DNA of 51,368 bases from Gammaproteobacteria bacterium (GTDB lineage: Bacteria > Pseudomonadota > Gammaproteobacteria > Burkholderiales > Rhodocyclaceae), in assembly GCA_029289235.1 (NCBI GenBank), contig JARFTZ010000014.1, positions 1-51,368 of the forward strand. Direction: 5' to 3'. Position numbers and translations under genes: made by a program. The notes beneath the pieces are model-generated. The model was not told the origin of the DNA. It made no database searches and worked only from the letters and a program-made list of their open reading frames with translations. Every line of letters starts with the position of its first letter. The first letter of the stretch is position 1. Below are positions 33,534-41,754 of this stretch, piece after piece.

Positions 33534-34301
33534 TCAAACGCAAGCGGTCATGCCGCCGTCGACGTAGAGAATCTGGCCGTTGACGAAGCTCGACGCATCG
33601 GAAGCCAGGAAGATGGCCGCGCCATTGAGTTCTTCGACCTGCCCCCAGCGGCCGGCCGGCGTGCGCTTGCAGAGCCAGTCGGAAAACTCCTGGTTCTCGA
33701 CGAGCGCCTTGTTCATCTCGGTGGCGAAATAGCCGGGTGCCAGCCCGTTGGCCTGGATACCGTATTTGGCCCAGTCGGCGCACATGCCCTTGGTCAGGTT
33801 GGCAACGGCCCCCTTGGACGCGGTGTAGGGCGCAATCGTCGGACGGCCGAGCTGGCTCTGCACCGAGCAGATGTTGATGATCTTGCCCCGCCGGCGCGGA
33901 ATCATGTGGCGGGCAACAGCCTGCGAGACGTAGAAGACGCTGCTGACGTTGTTGGCCAGAATCGCCTCCCAGTTTTCGACGGGGAAGTCTTCAAGCGGCG
34001 CACGGCGCTGGATGCCGGCGTTGTTGATCAGGATGTCGATGGCGCCACTTTCCCTCTCGATGCGGTCCACGGCTTCAATGACGCTGTTTTGCTGCGTGAC
34101 GTCGAACGCGGCGCCTTCGGCGGAGAATCCATCGGCGCGCATTTTCTCGGCCGCAGCGGCTACACGTTGTGGATCCCGGCCGTTGAGAACGATGGTGGCG
34201 CCCGAACGGGCCAGGCCGTAGGCCAGGGCAAGTCCGATGCCCTGTGTCGAACCGGTGATCAAGGCGCGGCGGCCATTCAGCTGGAAAATTCCTTCTTGCA
34301 T
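33534..34301 (-). CDS. SDR-family dehydrogenase, gluconate 5-dehydrogenase (IdnO)-like
   Basis: A 255-residue classical short-chain dehydrogenase/reductase. Cofactor motif TGSTQGIGLALA near residue 16; NNAGIQRRAPLEDFP near 89, a sequence characteristic of gluconate 5-dehydrogenases; catalytic Ser in ICSVQSQLGRP near 142 and YTASKGAV (Tyr, Lys) near 156. IdnO interconverts 5-ketogluconate and gluconate with NAD(P)H. The start at 34301 has AGGT upstream and fits the family; the open frame beyond it runs into the AT-rich promoter region. A LysR regulator is divergent from it and may control it. Confidence 0.85.
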   Translation of the reverse strand: MQEGIFQLNGRRALITGSTQGIGLALAYGLARSGATIVLNGRDPQRVAAAAEKMRADGFSAEGAAFDVTQQNSVIEAVDRIERESGAIDILINNAGIQRRAPLEDFPVENWEAILANNVSSVFYVSQAVARHMIPRRRGKIINICSVQSQLGRPTIAPYTASKGAVANLTKGMCADWAKYGIQANGLAPGYFATEMNKALVENQEFSDWLCKRTPAGRWGQVEELNGAAIFLASDASSFVNGQILYVDGGMTACV

Positions 34302-34461
34302 TTCGGTAACCTGATAAAAAGTAATGATCGACAAAAGTCGCGTGAAGCGTTTATATATCTGTAGGTGTGGGCCGATCCAATACAAATTGGTGATTTTGTT
34401 ATCAAAAATATTGATAGATTGATTGCGCCCTTATTGATTCGGCAAGGCAACGTTTCAATTC

Positions 34462-34536
34462 GTCACCCCGGCGAAGGCCGGGGTCCAGTCGGCGGTTGCT
34501 CTCCGATACTGGATACCGGCTTCCGCCGGTATGACG
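34462..34536. repeat. REP-like paired palindromic element, copy 2
   Basis: GTCACCCCGGCGAAGGCC...GGGGTCCAG is followed about 20 bases later by the inverted partner CTGGATACCGG...CCGGTATGACGG. Same design as the elements near 24403 and 50380. It lies in the divergent region between the SDR and LysR genes, directly upstream of the LysR start. Confidence 0.8.
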
Positions 34537-34587
34537 GAATCCTTGTGCTTCATCGTGCCGAAGCAATGGCTGCGTGAGGGAAAAAGC

Positions 34588-35493
34588 ATGGAGCTTCGCT
34601 TGTTGCGGTCTTTTGTCGTCCTTGCCGAGGAACTGCATTTTGGGCGGGCCGCGGAACGTCTGTGCATCGTCCAGCCGGCGTTGAGCATGCAGCTCCGGAC
34701 CCTTGAGAACGAGCTGGGCGTGGTGCTTTTCGACCGCGATCGCCACCGCGTCGAACTCAGTTCTGCGGGGCGCGTTTTCCTGCCCGAGGCGCAGGCCACG
34801 CTGGATCAGGCGCGACGCGCGGTGCAGCGAGTCAGAGCTGCCGAAGCGGGGGAGATCGGGGTGCTCCGGCTGGGTTTTGTTTCGTCGGTGCTTCCGGCCT
34901 ATCTGCCTCGCCTGATTCGTGCGCTGCGCGCACGCCACCCCGGCATCGAGCTCGAATTGAAGGACATGCCGACGCCGGACCAGCTGGGCGCGCTCAAGGC
35001 GAACCTGATCGACTTTGGTTTCGTCAGGCTGCCTGTGGATGACAAGCGCGTCACGACGCGAACCGTGCTGGAAGAGCCGTTCATCGTGGTGCTGCCCGCC
35101 GGCCACGCGCTTTGTGCGCTGTCCGAAATAACCCCGGGCGAGCTTGCTGCGCACCCGGCATTCTGTCTCGCTCGCCGCTTTGCCCCGGGGTTTTACGATG
35201 AATTCATGTCGGCAATGCGCTTTTGCGGCGCACCGTTGACGATCATTCAGGAGCTTGGGGAATACACGACGATGTCGGCGCTGGTCGCCGCCGGCATGGG
35301 GCTCGGGGTGGTTCCGCAGCTGGCCATGGCGGCCAAGCCCGAGAACGTGGAGATCCGTCCGCTTCTGCTGCCCGAAAGCCTCTCACGCGTTGGTGCTGCC
35401 TGGACGGATCTGGATACGCCAATAAAACGGGTATTTTCAAGATTCCTTGGGCGAACCGAAGCGGATTTGGTCGCGGACGAAAAGGCTGGTTGA
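34588..35493 (+). CDS. LysR-family transcriptional regulator
   Basis: A 301-residue LysR regulator. N-terminal winged HTH about 1-60 (LRSFVVLAEELHFGRAAERL, then LSMQLRTLENELGVVLF), linker helix to about 85, and an effector-binding domain about 90-295 of the BenM/CbbR-like fold (GVLRLGFVSSVLPAYLP). The start at 34588 follows GAGGG by 7 bases. It is divergent from the gluconate 5-dehydrogenase-like gene, the usual arrangement for a LysR regulator and its target. The effector is unknown. Confidence 0.92.
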   Translation: MELRLLRSFVVLAEELHFGRAAERLCIVQPALSMQLRTLENELGVVLFDRDRHRVELSSAGRVFLPEAQATLDQARRAVQRVRAAEAGEIGVLRLGFVSSVLPAYLPRLIRALRARHPGIELELKDMPTPDQLGALKANLIDFGFVRLPVDDKRVTTRTVLEEPFIVVLPAGHALCALSEITPGELAAHPAFCLARRFAPGFYDEFMSAMRFCGAPLTIIQELGEYTTMSALVAAGMGLGVVPQLAMAAKPENVEIRPLLLPESLSRVGAAWTDLDTPIKRVFSRFLGRTEADLVADEKAG

Positions 35494-35511
35494 AGTCGAA
35501 GGCAGGTTCGA

Positions 35512-36381
35512 CTATCGACCCACTCCCGTACCGGCATCCGGCAGGTGGTTGCGTTGCCGGAACGCTTCCGGAGTGCAGCCGCGTTGCGCGGCGAACTGTC
35601 GGAAGAAGTAGCCGAGGTTGTTGAAACCGCTCTCGCTGGCGATGCGGTGGATCGGATAATCCGTCGAAATCAGCAGGTGGCAGGCGTGGCCGATGCGCAG
35701 CTGGATCAGCACGTCGGTGACGCTCGTCCCGAGGCGCTCGCGAAACAGGCGCTTCAGGGTCGAGGGACTGGTGGCGGCGGCATCGGCGACCTGCTCGAGA
35801 CTGATCGCGCCCTGGTAGTGCCGGTACAGGCAGGACAGCGCGGCGTCGACGCGGCGATCGGTTCCTGCGGGTGACGTTTGGCCGATCCCGAGATGGCGTG
35901 CCTCGTCGGCGGGCAGGGCGTCGAGGATCTGCAGTAGCGCGGCGAGCCTACCCAGACCGCGCGCGGTCTCCAGCAGTTCGAACGCCGGCACCAGACGCTC
36001 GGCAAGGTTGCCCGTGAACACCGCGCCCTGACGGATGCCCGAGAGCCAGCGGTTCAGCGCCAGAAGCTCCGGCAGTCCTTCATCGGCCAGCGCTTGCAGC
36101 CATTCGAGCGTGAAGAAGACGACCTGGATGCGCGTCCGGCTGCAGTCGGCATCGTCGTTGCTGTGCCAGGTGTGCGCGCAATTCGGAGCGACCAGGGCGA
36201 GATCGAGTTCGCCGAACGCCTGCACGTCGTTGCCGACGAACCGGGTTCCGCACGAATTGCGGGTGAGCGTGAGCTCGAATTCCGGGTGGTAGTGCCACAG
36301 GAACGGGCAACTGATGCCATCGTGACTGAGATAGTGCCAGTTGTGGCCGAGCGAGCGGTCAACGATTTCGCGGATCAGCAT
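35512..36381 (-). CDS. AraC-family transcriptional regulator with cupin sensor domain
   Basis: A 289-residue regulator. The N-terminal cupin-like sensor covers about 15-120 (HYHPEFELTLTRNSCGTRFVG in part; APNCAHTWHSND). The C-terminal double HTH covers about 185-285 (ISLEQVADAAATSPSTLKRLF, and YPIHRIASESGFNNLGYFFRQF). This layout is that of sugar-responsive AraC regulators. It converges with the LysR gene (18-bp gap) and is divergent from the SemiSWEET gene, which could be a target. The ligand is unknown. Confidence 0.92.
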   Translation of the reverse strand: MLIREIVDRSLGHNWHYLSHDGISCPFLWHYHPEFELTLTRNSCGTRFVGNDVQAFGELDLALVAPNCAHTWHSNDDADCSRTRIQVVFFTLEWLQALADEGLPELLALNRWLSGIRQGAVFTGNLAERLVPAFELLETARGLGRLAALLQILDALPADEARHLGIGQTSPAGTDRRVDAALSCLYRHYQGAISLEQVADAAATSPSTLKRLFRERLGTSVTDVLIQLRIGHACHLLISTDYPIHRIASESGFNNLGYFFRQFAAQRGCTPEAFRQRNHLPDAGTGVGR

Positions 36382-36565
36382 GGCGCCAACAATATCGATC
36401 GGACGAAGGGTGGAGACACGGTTTCATGCAGTATAGGCCGGAAAATCCACTTCGGGCTGGTCCAAAAGAGTATGAAGATGCGCTGCAAGGCCAATCCGGA
36501 TGCGCGGCAGAACCCTAGAGTGACAGTGCTTGCCTTGTTCAACCTCTTGTCTCTTCGGTGCTGAG

Positions 36566-36856
36566 ATGAATGATTTGCTGGGTTTTGTTGCGGGGGTGTG
36601 TACGACCGTTTCTTTTCTGCCGCAGGTGATACAGGTCTGGCGGACGCGTTCCGTGGACGACATTTCGCTCGGAATGTACTCCACCTTTGTGTTCGGCGTC
36701 GGTCTGTGGCTGATCTACGGAATCGTGACCGTGCAGATCGCACTGATCGTGACCAACACCATCACGCTGGCGTTGGCCGGGTCGGTTCTGGCGATGAAGC
36801 TCCGCTATGGCAGGCGGCATGCCCGCGCCGAAAACAAGCGGAATTTCTACTGCTAA
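36566..36856 (+). CDS. SemiSWEET sugar transporter (MtN3/PQ-loop family)
   Basis: A 96-residue inner-membrane protein with three predicted transmembrane helices (about 3-22, 36-57, 62-82). The PQ motif is in SFLPQVIQVWRTRSV near residue 18, and SVDDISLGMYSTF follows. SemiSWEETs dimerise to form a passive sugar carrier. The start at 36566 is chosen because the first helix begins immediately after MNDLLGF. The neighbouring AraC regulator with a cupin domain may respond to the same sugar. Confidence 0.88.
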   Translation: MNDLLGFVAGVCTTVSFLPQVIQVWRTRSVDDISLGMYSTFVFGVGLWLIYGIVTVQIALIVTNTITLALAGSVLAMKLRYGRRHARAENKRNFYC

Positions 36857-36967
36857 TATGAAATCAGAATCCACGGTATGAGACGGATGAAAATGAGTTC
36901 ATTGGCTCCGTAGGCGCTCTCCCGGGGTTCGCTGCAATTCCTCAACGAAAAGGAAGGAGTTGATGCC

Positions 36968-37633
36968 ATGTCAGTCATCACGATTTCACGCGAATTCGGC
37001 AGCGGCGGCGATCTGCTGGCTCAGAGCGTTGCCCGCACGTTGGGCTATCACCTGGTAGACAAGGCCTTCGTTGGTGCCGTGCTGTGCGAGTATGGCGTCG
37101 CCGAATTCGATGTCGAGTACGAGAAGCAACCGGGGTTCTGGGAGAGTTTTGACGTCGAGCGGGCGGCGCGGCGCGACATCATGGTGCGTATGCTCAACAA
37201 GGTTATCCGTGCTGCGGCGCGCCACGGCAATGTCGTTATCCTTGGGCGCAGCGGCTACGCCATCCTGGCCGGCCTTGCGGACGTGTTGCACGTGCGCCTG
37301 CATGCGCCGGTCGCCGACCGGATCGAGACGGTCCGCATCGAGCAGAATCTCTCGTCGGAGGATGCCGCCGCGCAGGTCAAGGAAAAAGACCGGATTCGCA
37401 CCGCCTTCATCGAATCGTTCTACCACGTGCCGTGGAATGCCCTGCACGGCTTCGATATCGCCATCAACACCACGCGCGTTCCGGTCGAGGTGGCGACCCG
37501 CTGGGTGATCGAGGCAGCCGGATTGCGCGTCCCGAGCCCCGGCGACAAGCCGACGACCAAGCAGTTGGAAATCGACGTGGTGATGGCGCAGGCGGTGGCA
37601 GAGAGGCTGAAGTGCGATTCTGAACATGTCTGA
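36968..37633 (+). CDS. Cytidylate kinase-like family protein
   Basis: A 221-residue protein of the cytidylate kinase-like (AAK-like P-loop) family. The N-terminus is ITISREFGSGGDLLAQSVAR, where the nucleotide loop is G-S-G-G rather than a full Walker A. ILGRSGYAILAGLADVLHVRLHAP near residue 93 and EKDRIRTAFIESFYHVPWN near 138 match the lid and core. Members are widespread in proteobacteria, and their substrate is not settled. An AAGGAAGGAG site lies 8-17 bases before the ATG. It is the last complete gene before the CRISPR array's distal end. Confidence 0.85.
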   Translation: MSVITISREFGSGGDLLAQSVARTLGYHLVDKAFVGAVLCEYGVAEFDVEYEKQPGFWESFDVERAARRDIMVRMLNKVIRAAARHGNVVILGRSGYAILAGLADVLHVRLHAPVADRIETVRIEQNLSSEDAAAQVKEKDRIRTAFIESFYHVPWNALHGFDIAINTTRVPVEVATRWVIEAAGLRVPSPGDKPTTKQLEIDVVMAQAVAERLKCDSEHV

Positions 37634-37660
37634 GGCGGGCCAGAGAACGCATGAACGGGA

Positions 37661-37764
37661 TCAAGGGCCGGGCGTCTTCCAGACAACGTTGAACTGGCCG
37701 TCGGACTTCAGGCCGGTGTTGCCGAGATCTTTGTAGAACTGCACGTTCGAGTCGCCGCAGACTC
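37661..37764 (-). pseudogene. 3' remnant of an unidentified gene at the distal end of the CRISPR array
   Basis: On the minus strand an open frame reads CGDSNVQFYKDLGNTGLKSD and ends ...VVWKTPGP at a TGA (37661-37663). It begins abruptly where the degenerate terminal CRISPR repeat starts (37762). The sequence is protein-like in this frame only. It looks like the last third of a gene cut off by the array or by a rearrangement. I cannot assign the family. Confidence 0.5.
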
Positions 37765-39003
37765 CCCGTTGCCGGGGAGCGATGCGTGATCGATACCACG
37801 GGGCCGATTATCGACAAGCTGTTTCAATCCACGCTCCCTGTTGCCGGGGAGCGATGCGCGCGTCCTTTAGTGCGTTCGAGTTCAACAACAGTTTCAATCC
37901 ACGCTCCCCGTTGCCGGGGAGCGATGCGTCTGAGCGAGTCATTCAACCTTTGCCTAACGAAGTTTCAATCCACGCTCCCCGTTGCCGGGGAGCGATGCAA
38001 GCCGGAGACCGGCGCCCGTGTGTCGATAGTCGGTTTCAATCCACGCTCCCCGTTGCCGGGGAGCGATGCTCGATCGCGCGCAACACTATGCGTACTAGAT
38101 CAGGATGTTTCAATCCACGCTCCCCGTTGCCGGGGAGCGATGCCCTTTTCAGATTGGTCGACTCAGCGAAAAGACAATGTTTCAATCCACGCTCCCCGTT
38201 GCCGGGGAGCGATGCAGCAAGACGGCGTACAAGGAGCAAGTGCTACCCGGTTTCAATCCACGCTCCCCGTTGCCGGGGAGCGATGCCCGAAGACGCCTTG
38301 ATGACCGACTTGATCTTCGAGTTTCAATCCACGCTCCCCGTTGCCGGGGAGCGATGCGTTGCAATGTGCCCGGTGCCGTGACACTCTTCAAGGTTTCAAT
38401 CCACGCTCCCCGTTGCCGGGGAGCGATGCACTGGCGCTTGAACTGGAACGCCTGCTGCTGGACACGTTTCAATCCACGCTCCCCGTTGCCGGGGAGCGAT
38501 GCACCTCCGAGGGGATTAAAATCAGGCCATTCATCGGTTTCAATCCACGCTCCCCGTTGCCGGGGAGCGATGCCCGCGCCGCTGGCCGTAGCACAGCAAA
38601 CCGTCGAAGTTTCAATCCACGCTCCCCGTTGCCGGGGAGCGATGCCGCCTGTCGCGGGCGTGATGAACTTCCGCTGCAAGTTTCAATCCACGCTCCCCGT
38701 TGCCGGGGAGCGATGCCAGAAGTTCCTAGAGTCGATGGACAAATAATAACAGTTTCAATCCACGCTCCCCGTTGCCGGGGAGCGATGCTGCCAGTTGGCG
38801 TCGTCGTTGTCGCCGGGCAGCAGTTTCAATCCACGCTCCCCGTTGCCGGGGAGCGATGCTTCCGACCGTCTGCAATCGACTTGAAGTTGATGCAGTTTCA
38901 ATCCACGCTCCCCGTTGCCGGGGAGCGATGCACAAAATCGACCAGCGGAACAGTCGCGCCGCACCTGTTTCAATCCACGCTCCCCGTTGCCGGGGAGCGA
39001 TGC
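37762..39003 (-). CRISPR. Type I-C CRISPR array: 17 complete repeats plus one degenerate distal repeat, 17 spacers
   Basis: Repeats are 37 bp. On the plus strand each begins GTTTCAATCCACG, continues with a palindromic core CTCCCC...GGGGAG and ends CGATGC; starts are at 37821, 37891, 37962, 38033, 38107, 38179, 38250, 38321, 38393, 38466, 38537, 38609, 38680, 38752, 38823, 38895 and 38967. Spacers are 33-37 bp. The crRNA-sense strand is the minus strand, because type I-C handles end in TGGATTGAAAC, so transcription runs leftward from the leader at 39004-39185. This agrees with decay at the left end: the repeat at 37821 has one base change (T in the core), and the last unit (37762-37785) has lost its GTTTCAATCCACG half. 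All other repeats are identical, so the array has probably been active recently. No spacer source was identified. Confidence 0.98.
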
Positions 39004-39185
39004 TCATCTCTTGTAAGTCGAGATAGCGTAAAGACAATTCGAGCGTGTTGCGCGAACCCCGTCCTTACGGAGCAGTCCGCATCTTACGCGAACCGAAGCC
39101 GGGGAGGTAAATGCAATATAATCAGTTGCTTGCAATTTGCGCGAACCTCCCGGGAAAACTCTGGGTACTCGTGGTTCGCGCATCT
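39004..39185 (-). promoter_or_regulatory. CRISPR leader with repeated TTRCGCGAACC motifs
   Basis: The region between cas2 and the first repeat. On the plus strand it contains three direct copies of TTRCGCGAACC (39048-39058, 39084-39094, 39137-39147) and an inverted GGTTCGCG core (39173-39180). A minus-strand -10-like TATATT lies at 39115-39120, about 110 bp before the first repeat, and could start pre-crRNA transcription. The motif copies may be sites for the integration complex, a host factor or a regulator; that is inference. Confidence 0.7.
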
Positions 39186-39476
39186 TCATAGCACCAGCGG
39201 CGCGTCGAAATCGGTAGCCCGGAAACAACCGTGTTCACGCACTTCGTAGCCGCGCAGTTCGGCAATGCGGTAGAAGCGCAGGTTGTCTTCCTTGGGGTCT
39301 ATTTCGGTGGTCAGGTCGCGTTCGAGCGATTCGAATTGTGCTCTGTCGATCTGGCACTCGAAAACCGATTTCTGTACTCGTTGTCCGACACCTTCGCAGA
39401 GCTTGGCGACGCGACGCAGACGGCGACGTCCGGCACGGGTTTCGGTGTTGACGTCGTAGCAGACGATGACCAGCAT
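39186..39476 (-). CDS. cas2: CRISPR-associated endonuclease Cas2
   Basis: A 96-residue Cas2 with the typical first strand [20 protein letters not shown], including the conserved Asp8, and a middle [15 protein letters not shown]. It forms the Cas1-Cas2 integrase that inserts new spacers next to the leader. It overlaps the end of cas1 by a few bases (ATGA) and is the last cas gene before the leader, the standard type I-C position. Confidence 0.96.
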   Translation of the reverse strand: MLVIVCYDVNTETRAGRRRLRRVAKLCEGVGQRVQKSVFECQIDRAQFESLERDLTTEIDPKEDNLRFYRIAELRGYEVREHGCFRATDFDAPLVL

Positions 39477-40504
39477 CAGCGCACCAGATAAGGGAGGTAT
39501 TCGTCGGTATCGCCGCGCAGGGTTCGGGCGAGCAGGCGCGCCTGGACGTGTGGCAATAGCCCGAAGGGCAGGCTTTCGGCCAGCAGCGGGTGAGATGTGG
39601 CTTCCTGCTTGCGCTCCTGGTAGGCGACCAGCACTGTCTTGCGGGCGTCGCCTTCAAGCACTACCGCGCCGCCTTCTCGCTCGACAAAATCGTCGCCATC
39701 GAGTTGGTCGCGATTGATCAGCGATAACGCCAGTCGGTCGGCAAAAAAACGGAACTCCTCCATCAGGTCGAGTGCGAGGGCTGCACGCCCCGGGCGGACG
39801 GCATGCAGGAAACCGATTTGCGGATCGAGCCCGGCGGCTTCGATGGCAGAACGGCAGTCGTTCATCAGAAGTGAGTACAAGAAGGAGAGCAAGGCATTGA
39901 CCCTGTCACGTGGCGGTCGCCGAGTGCGCCCGTCCATGCGGAATGCTTCTCGGGCCGACGGGCGAACGAGATGGTTGAGCGCGGCGAAATATTGGCGGGC
40001 TGCTTCGCCCTCGATGCCGCGCAGGGTGTCGAGATCGCTCGCTGTCGGCAGGGCGCGCAAGGCAGCGGCAAGGTCGTCGGCACCGCGCGTGAGGATGGCG
40101 GCGTCTTCCTCGACCTTGCTTTCCCGTGCGCCGCGCAACAGCACCTGGCGACAGTTGCGCACCTTGCCGGCGATGCAATTGCGAGCCAGCTTGAGGGCGA
40201 AACCCGCATCGTCAACCGAACGGTGCTGCGCCTGCCGCAGCAGAACGTTCCCCGACACTGCGCCTTCGAGCCTTGCCTTGAAGCGTCCATTGGTGTCGAG
40301 CAGGACCAGCGTCACGCCAACGTCCGCCAGGCGATGCATCAGCGGGAGCGAGACCGAAACCTGCCCGAAACAGACCACAGCGCCGAGGTGATGCAGCGGT
40401 ACACGCAGCCTGGTCTCGCGCTCGATTTCCAGACGCACTGTGTTGTTGTCGAGATGGACGTAGCTCTCCGGCGTCGTTACGTACAGGGTGTTGAGCAACT
40501 GCAT
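39476..40504 (-). CDS. cas1: CRISPR-associated endonuclease Cas1 (type I-C)
   Basis: A 342-residue Cas1c. The N-terminal beta domain starts [20 protein letters not shown]. The C-terminal helical domain carries the metal ligands: Glu in AIEAAGLDP near 221, His in [13 protein letters not shown] near 232 and Asp in [10 protein letters not shown] near 244. The start at 40504 matches the family; the open frame continues upstream to 40996 only because that frame is free of stops opposite cas4. It overlaps cas2 and follows the cas4 remnant by one base. Confidence 0.96.
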   Translation of the reverse strand: MQLLNTLYVTTPESYVHLDNNTVRLEIERETRLRVPLHHLGAVVCFGQVSVSLPLMHRLADVGVTLVLLDTNGRFKARLEGAVSGNVLLRQAQHRSVDDAGFALKLARNCIAGKVRNCRQVLLRGARESKVEEDAAILTRGADDLAAALRALPTASDLDTLRGIEGEAARQYFAALNHLVRPSAREAFRMDGRTRRPPRDRVNALLSFLYSLLMNDCRSAIEAAGLDPQIGFLHAVRPGRAALALDLMEEFRFFADRLALSLINRDQLDGDDFVEREGGAVVLEGDARKTVLVAYQERKQEATSHPLLAESLPFGLLPHVQARLLARTLRGDTDEYLPYLVR

Positions 40505-40505
40505 G

Positions 40506-41144
40506 TCAGTCCTTCGGTTCGAACAGATGCGCCAGTGCTGCTTGGCGCCCCGATTGGTCATGTACCGCGTCCGGTTGGCAGAGGTCGCGCAGCGAGCACG
40601 CGCGGCAGTGTTCGTCAGCCAGCGGCGGTGGTGTAATGCCAGCTGCCAGCAGGTTGCGCACCTCGGCGATGGCACGCATGGCTTTTTCCCGCAAACCGGA
40701 ATCGACTGCAACGATTCGCCGCCTCTTTTAACTGGCGTAGTACAGGGCGCCTTCCGGCACGGGCGTGCCGAACATTTCTTCCAGGCAGAGGGCCTGTGCC
40801 GCCAGTTGCACATCGTCGCAGGCGGCAATGTCGGCCCGCTTGTTCCGGGAGCCGTGTTTGTACTCCACCGGGTAAGGCGTGCCGTCGGGCAGGAACTCGA
40901 CCACATCGGCCTTGCCGACCAGCCCGAGCGTATCGCTGAACAGCGGCAAGGCCCGCTCGATGCGCAGCCCGTCGCGCACTTCAAAGCCTGGATCATCCAC
41001 CCGCTTGTGCAAGGCCTGGCCGCGTTGAGTGAAAAGATTGTCCTCGAATACCTGCTCGATGTGGATCAGGGCGCACTGGCGCGGGCAGTAGCACCAGTGC
41101 TGGAGGGCAGAAAGGGGGATGGGGTCAAGGGGTTCGTCGCTCAT
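40506..41144 (-). pseudogene. cas4: cas4 interrupted by an in-frame TAA stop
   Basis: Cas4 is a RecB-like nuclease with an iron-sulfur cluster that trims prespacers and helps PAM selection. From the ATG at 41144 (MSDEPLDPIPLSALQHWCYC) the RecB-like core is intact: GKADVVEFLPDG with Asp, YPVEYKHG with Glu and Lys, and QLAAQALCLEEMFG. Translation stops after GALYYAS at a TAA (40728-40730). Without a frame change, the same frame continues KRRRIVAVDSGLREKAM and then EHCRACSLRDLCQP, the cluster of three cysteines, to a normal stop at 40506. So one nonsense codon, possibly CAA to TAA, splits a gene of about 212 codons. The truncated product keeps the first Cys but loses the other three. Confidence 0.88.
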
Positions 41145-41215
41145 CGCGCCCCCCACCAATGGCTTTGGCAACTTCCTTGCGGTAGCATTGCCCAAGAATC
41201 GAAGGAGGCCTCACC

Positions 41216-41458
41216 ATGATCAACTCTCCCCTTGAAGACATTGAAGCCGCCGCGCTGCAACTGGCGAGCGGCGACCGCGCCAAACTGGCCGAGCGCCTGC
41301 TGATCAGCCTGGAAGAAGACGACGAAATTCTCACCGCCTGGGTTGAAGAAGCCGAACGCCGGGGCGAGGCCCATGAGCGGGGAGAAATGGAGGCCATCGA
41401 TTTCGATGAGGCGATTGCCCAGGCGCGGGCACGGATCACCAATCGCCGGGTGGCATGA
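41216..41458 (+). CDS. Antitoxin of a RelB/ParD-like addiction module (Unstab_antitox family)
   Basis: An 80-residue acidic protein of the addiction module antitoxin family (MINSPLEDIEAAALQLASGD, RAKLAERLLISLEEDDE, WVEEAERRGEAHERGE). This family, PF09720-like, pairs with ParE/RelE toxins. A strong GGAGG lies 9 bases before the ATG. It overlaps the toxin gene by 4 bases. It is transcribed against the cas operon, between cas7 and cas4, where type I-C loci normally have no gene. Confidence 0.88.
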   Translation: MINSPLEDIEAAALQLASGDRAKLAERLLISLEEDDEILTAWVEEAERRGEAHERGEMEAIDFDEAIAQARARITNRRVA

Positions 41459-41748
41459 AAGCGATATTCCTCAAGGCGGCCCAGGCCGAGTTGAACACCG
41501 CTATCGATTACTACACCGACCACGCCAGCGAACGAGTTGCCGAAGCTTTCTTGCAGGATGTACTGCACACACGCCAGCGGCTGATCGAACTCCCGGAAAT
41601 CGGCAAGCCTGTCTCGAAGCGCCTGCGTGCCCTGGCTCTTAAGCATTTTCCCTATTTCCTGATTTACCGTTTTTCCGGCGACACCATCAGCATCCATGCC
41701 GTCGCCCACCAGCGCCGCCGCCCCGGGTATTGGGGCGGGCGGCGCTGA
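41455..41748 (+). CDS. ParE/RelE-family toxin
   Basis: A 97-residue basic protein of the ParE/RelE superfamily: FLKAAQAELNTAIDYYTDHA near the start, IGKPVSKRLRALAL near residue 50 and PYFLIYRFSGDTISIHAVAHQRR near 66. The ending with His and Arg before GYW is typical of ParE-like toxins, which poison gyrase or cleave mRNA; which one applies cannot be told here. Its stop is only 6 bases from the cas7 stop, so it converges head-on with cas7. Confidence 0.88.
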   Translation: MKAIFLKAAQAELNTAIDYYTDHASERVAEAFLQDVLHTRQRLIELPEIGKPVSKRLRALALKHFPYFLIYRFSGDTISIHAVAHQRRRPGYWGGRR

Positions 41749-41754
41749 CAACGC

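Noticed and set aside
34451-34461. GTTTCAAT near the LysR gene as a second stray CRISPR repeat
   Set aside because: Only eight bases match, with no hairpin or handle; chance similarity.
37782-39249. Long open frames across the array, with a recurring FNPRSPLPGSDA- or FQSTLPVAGERC-like peptide
   Set aside because: They are translations of the 37-bp CRISPR repeat, which has no stop in any of several frames; not proteins.
39476-40996. A 506-codon frame that would extend Cas1 upstream
   Set aside because: The first 164 codons lie opposite the true cas4 frame and are not protein-like; Cas1 starts at 40504.
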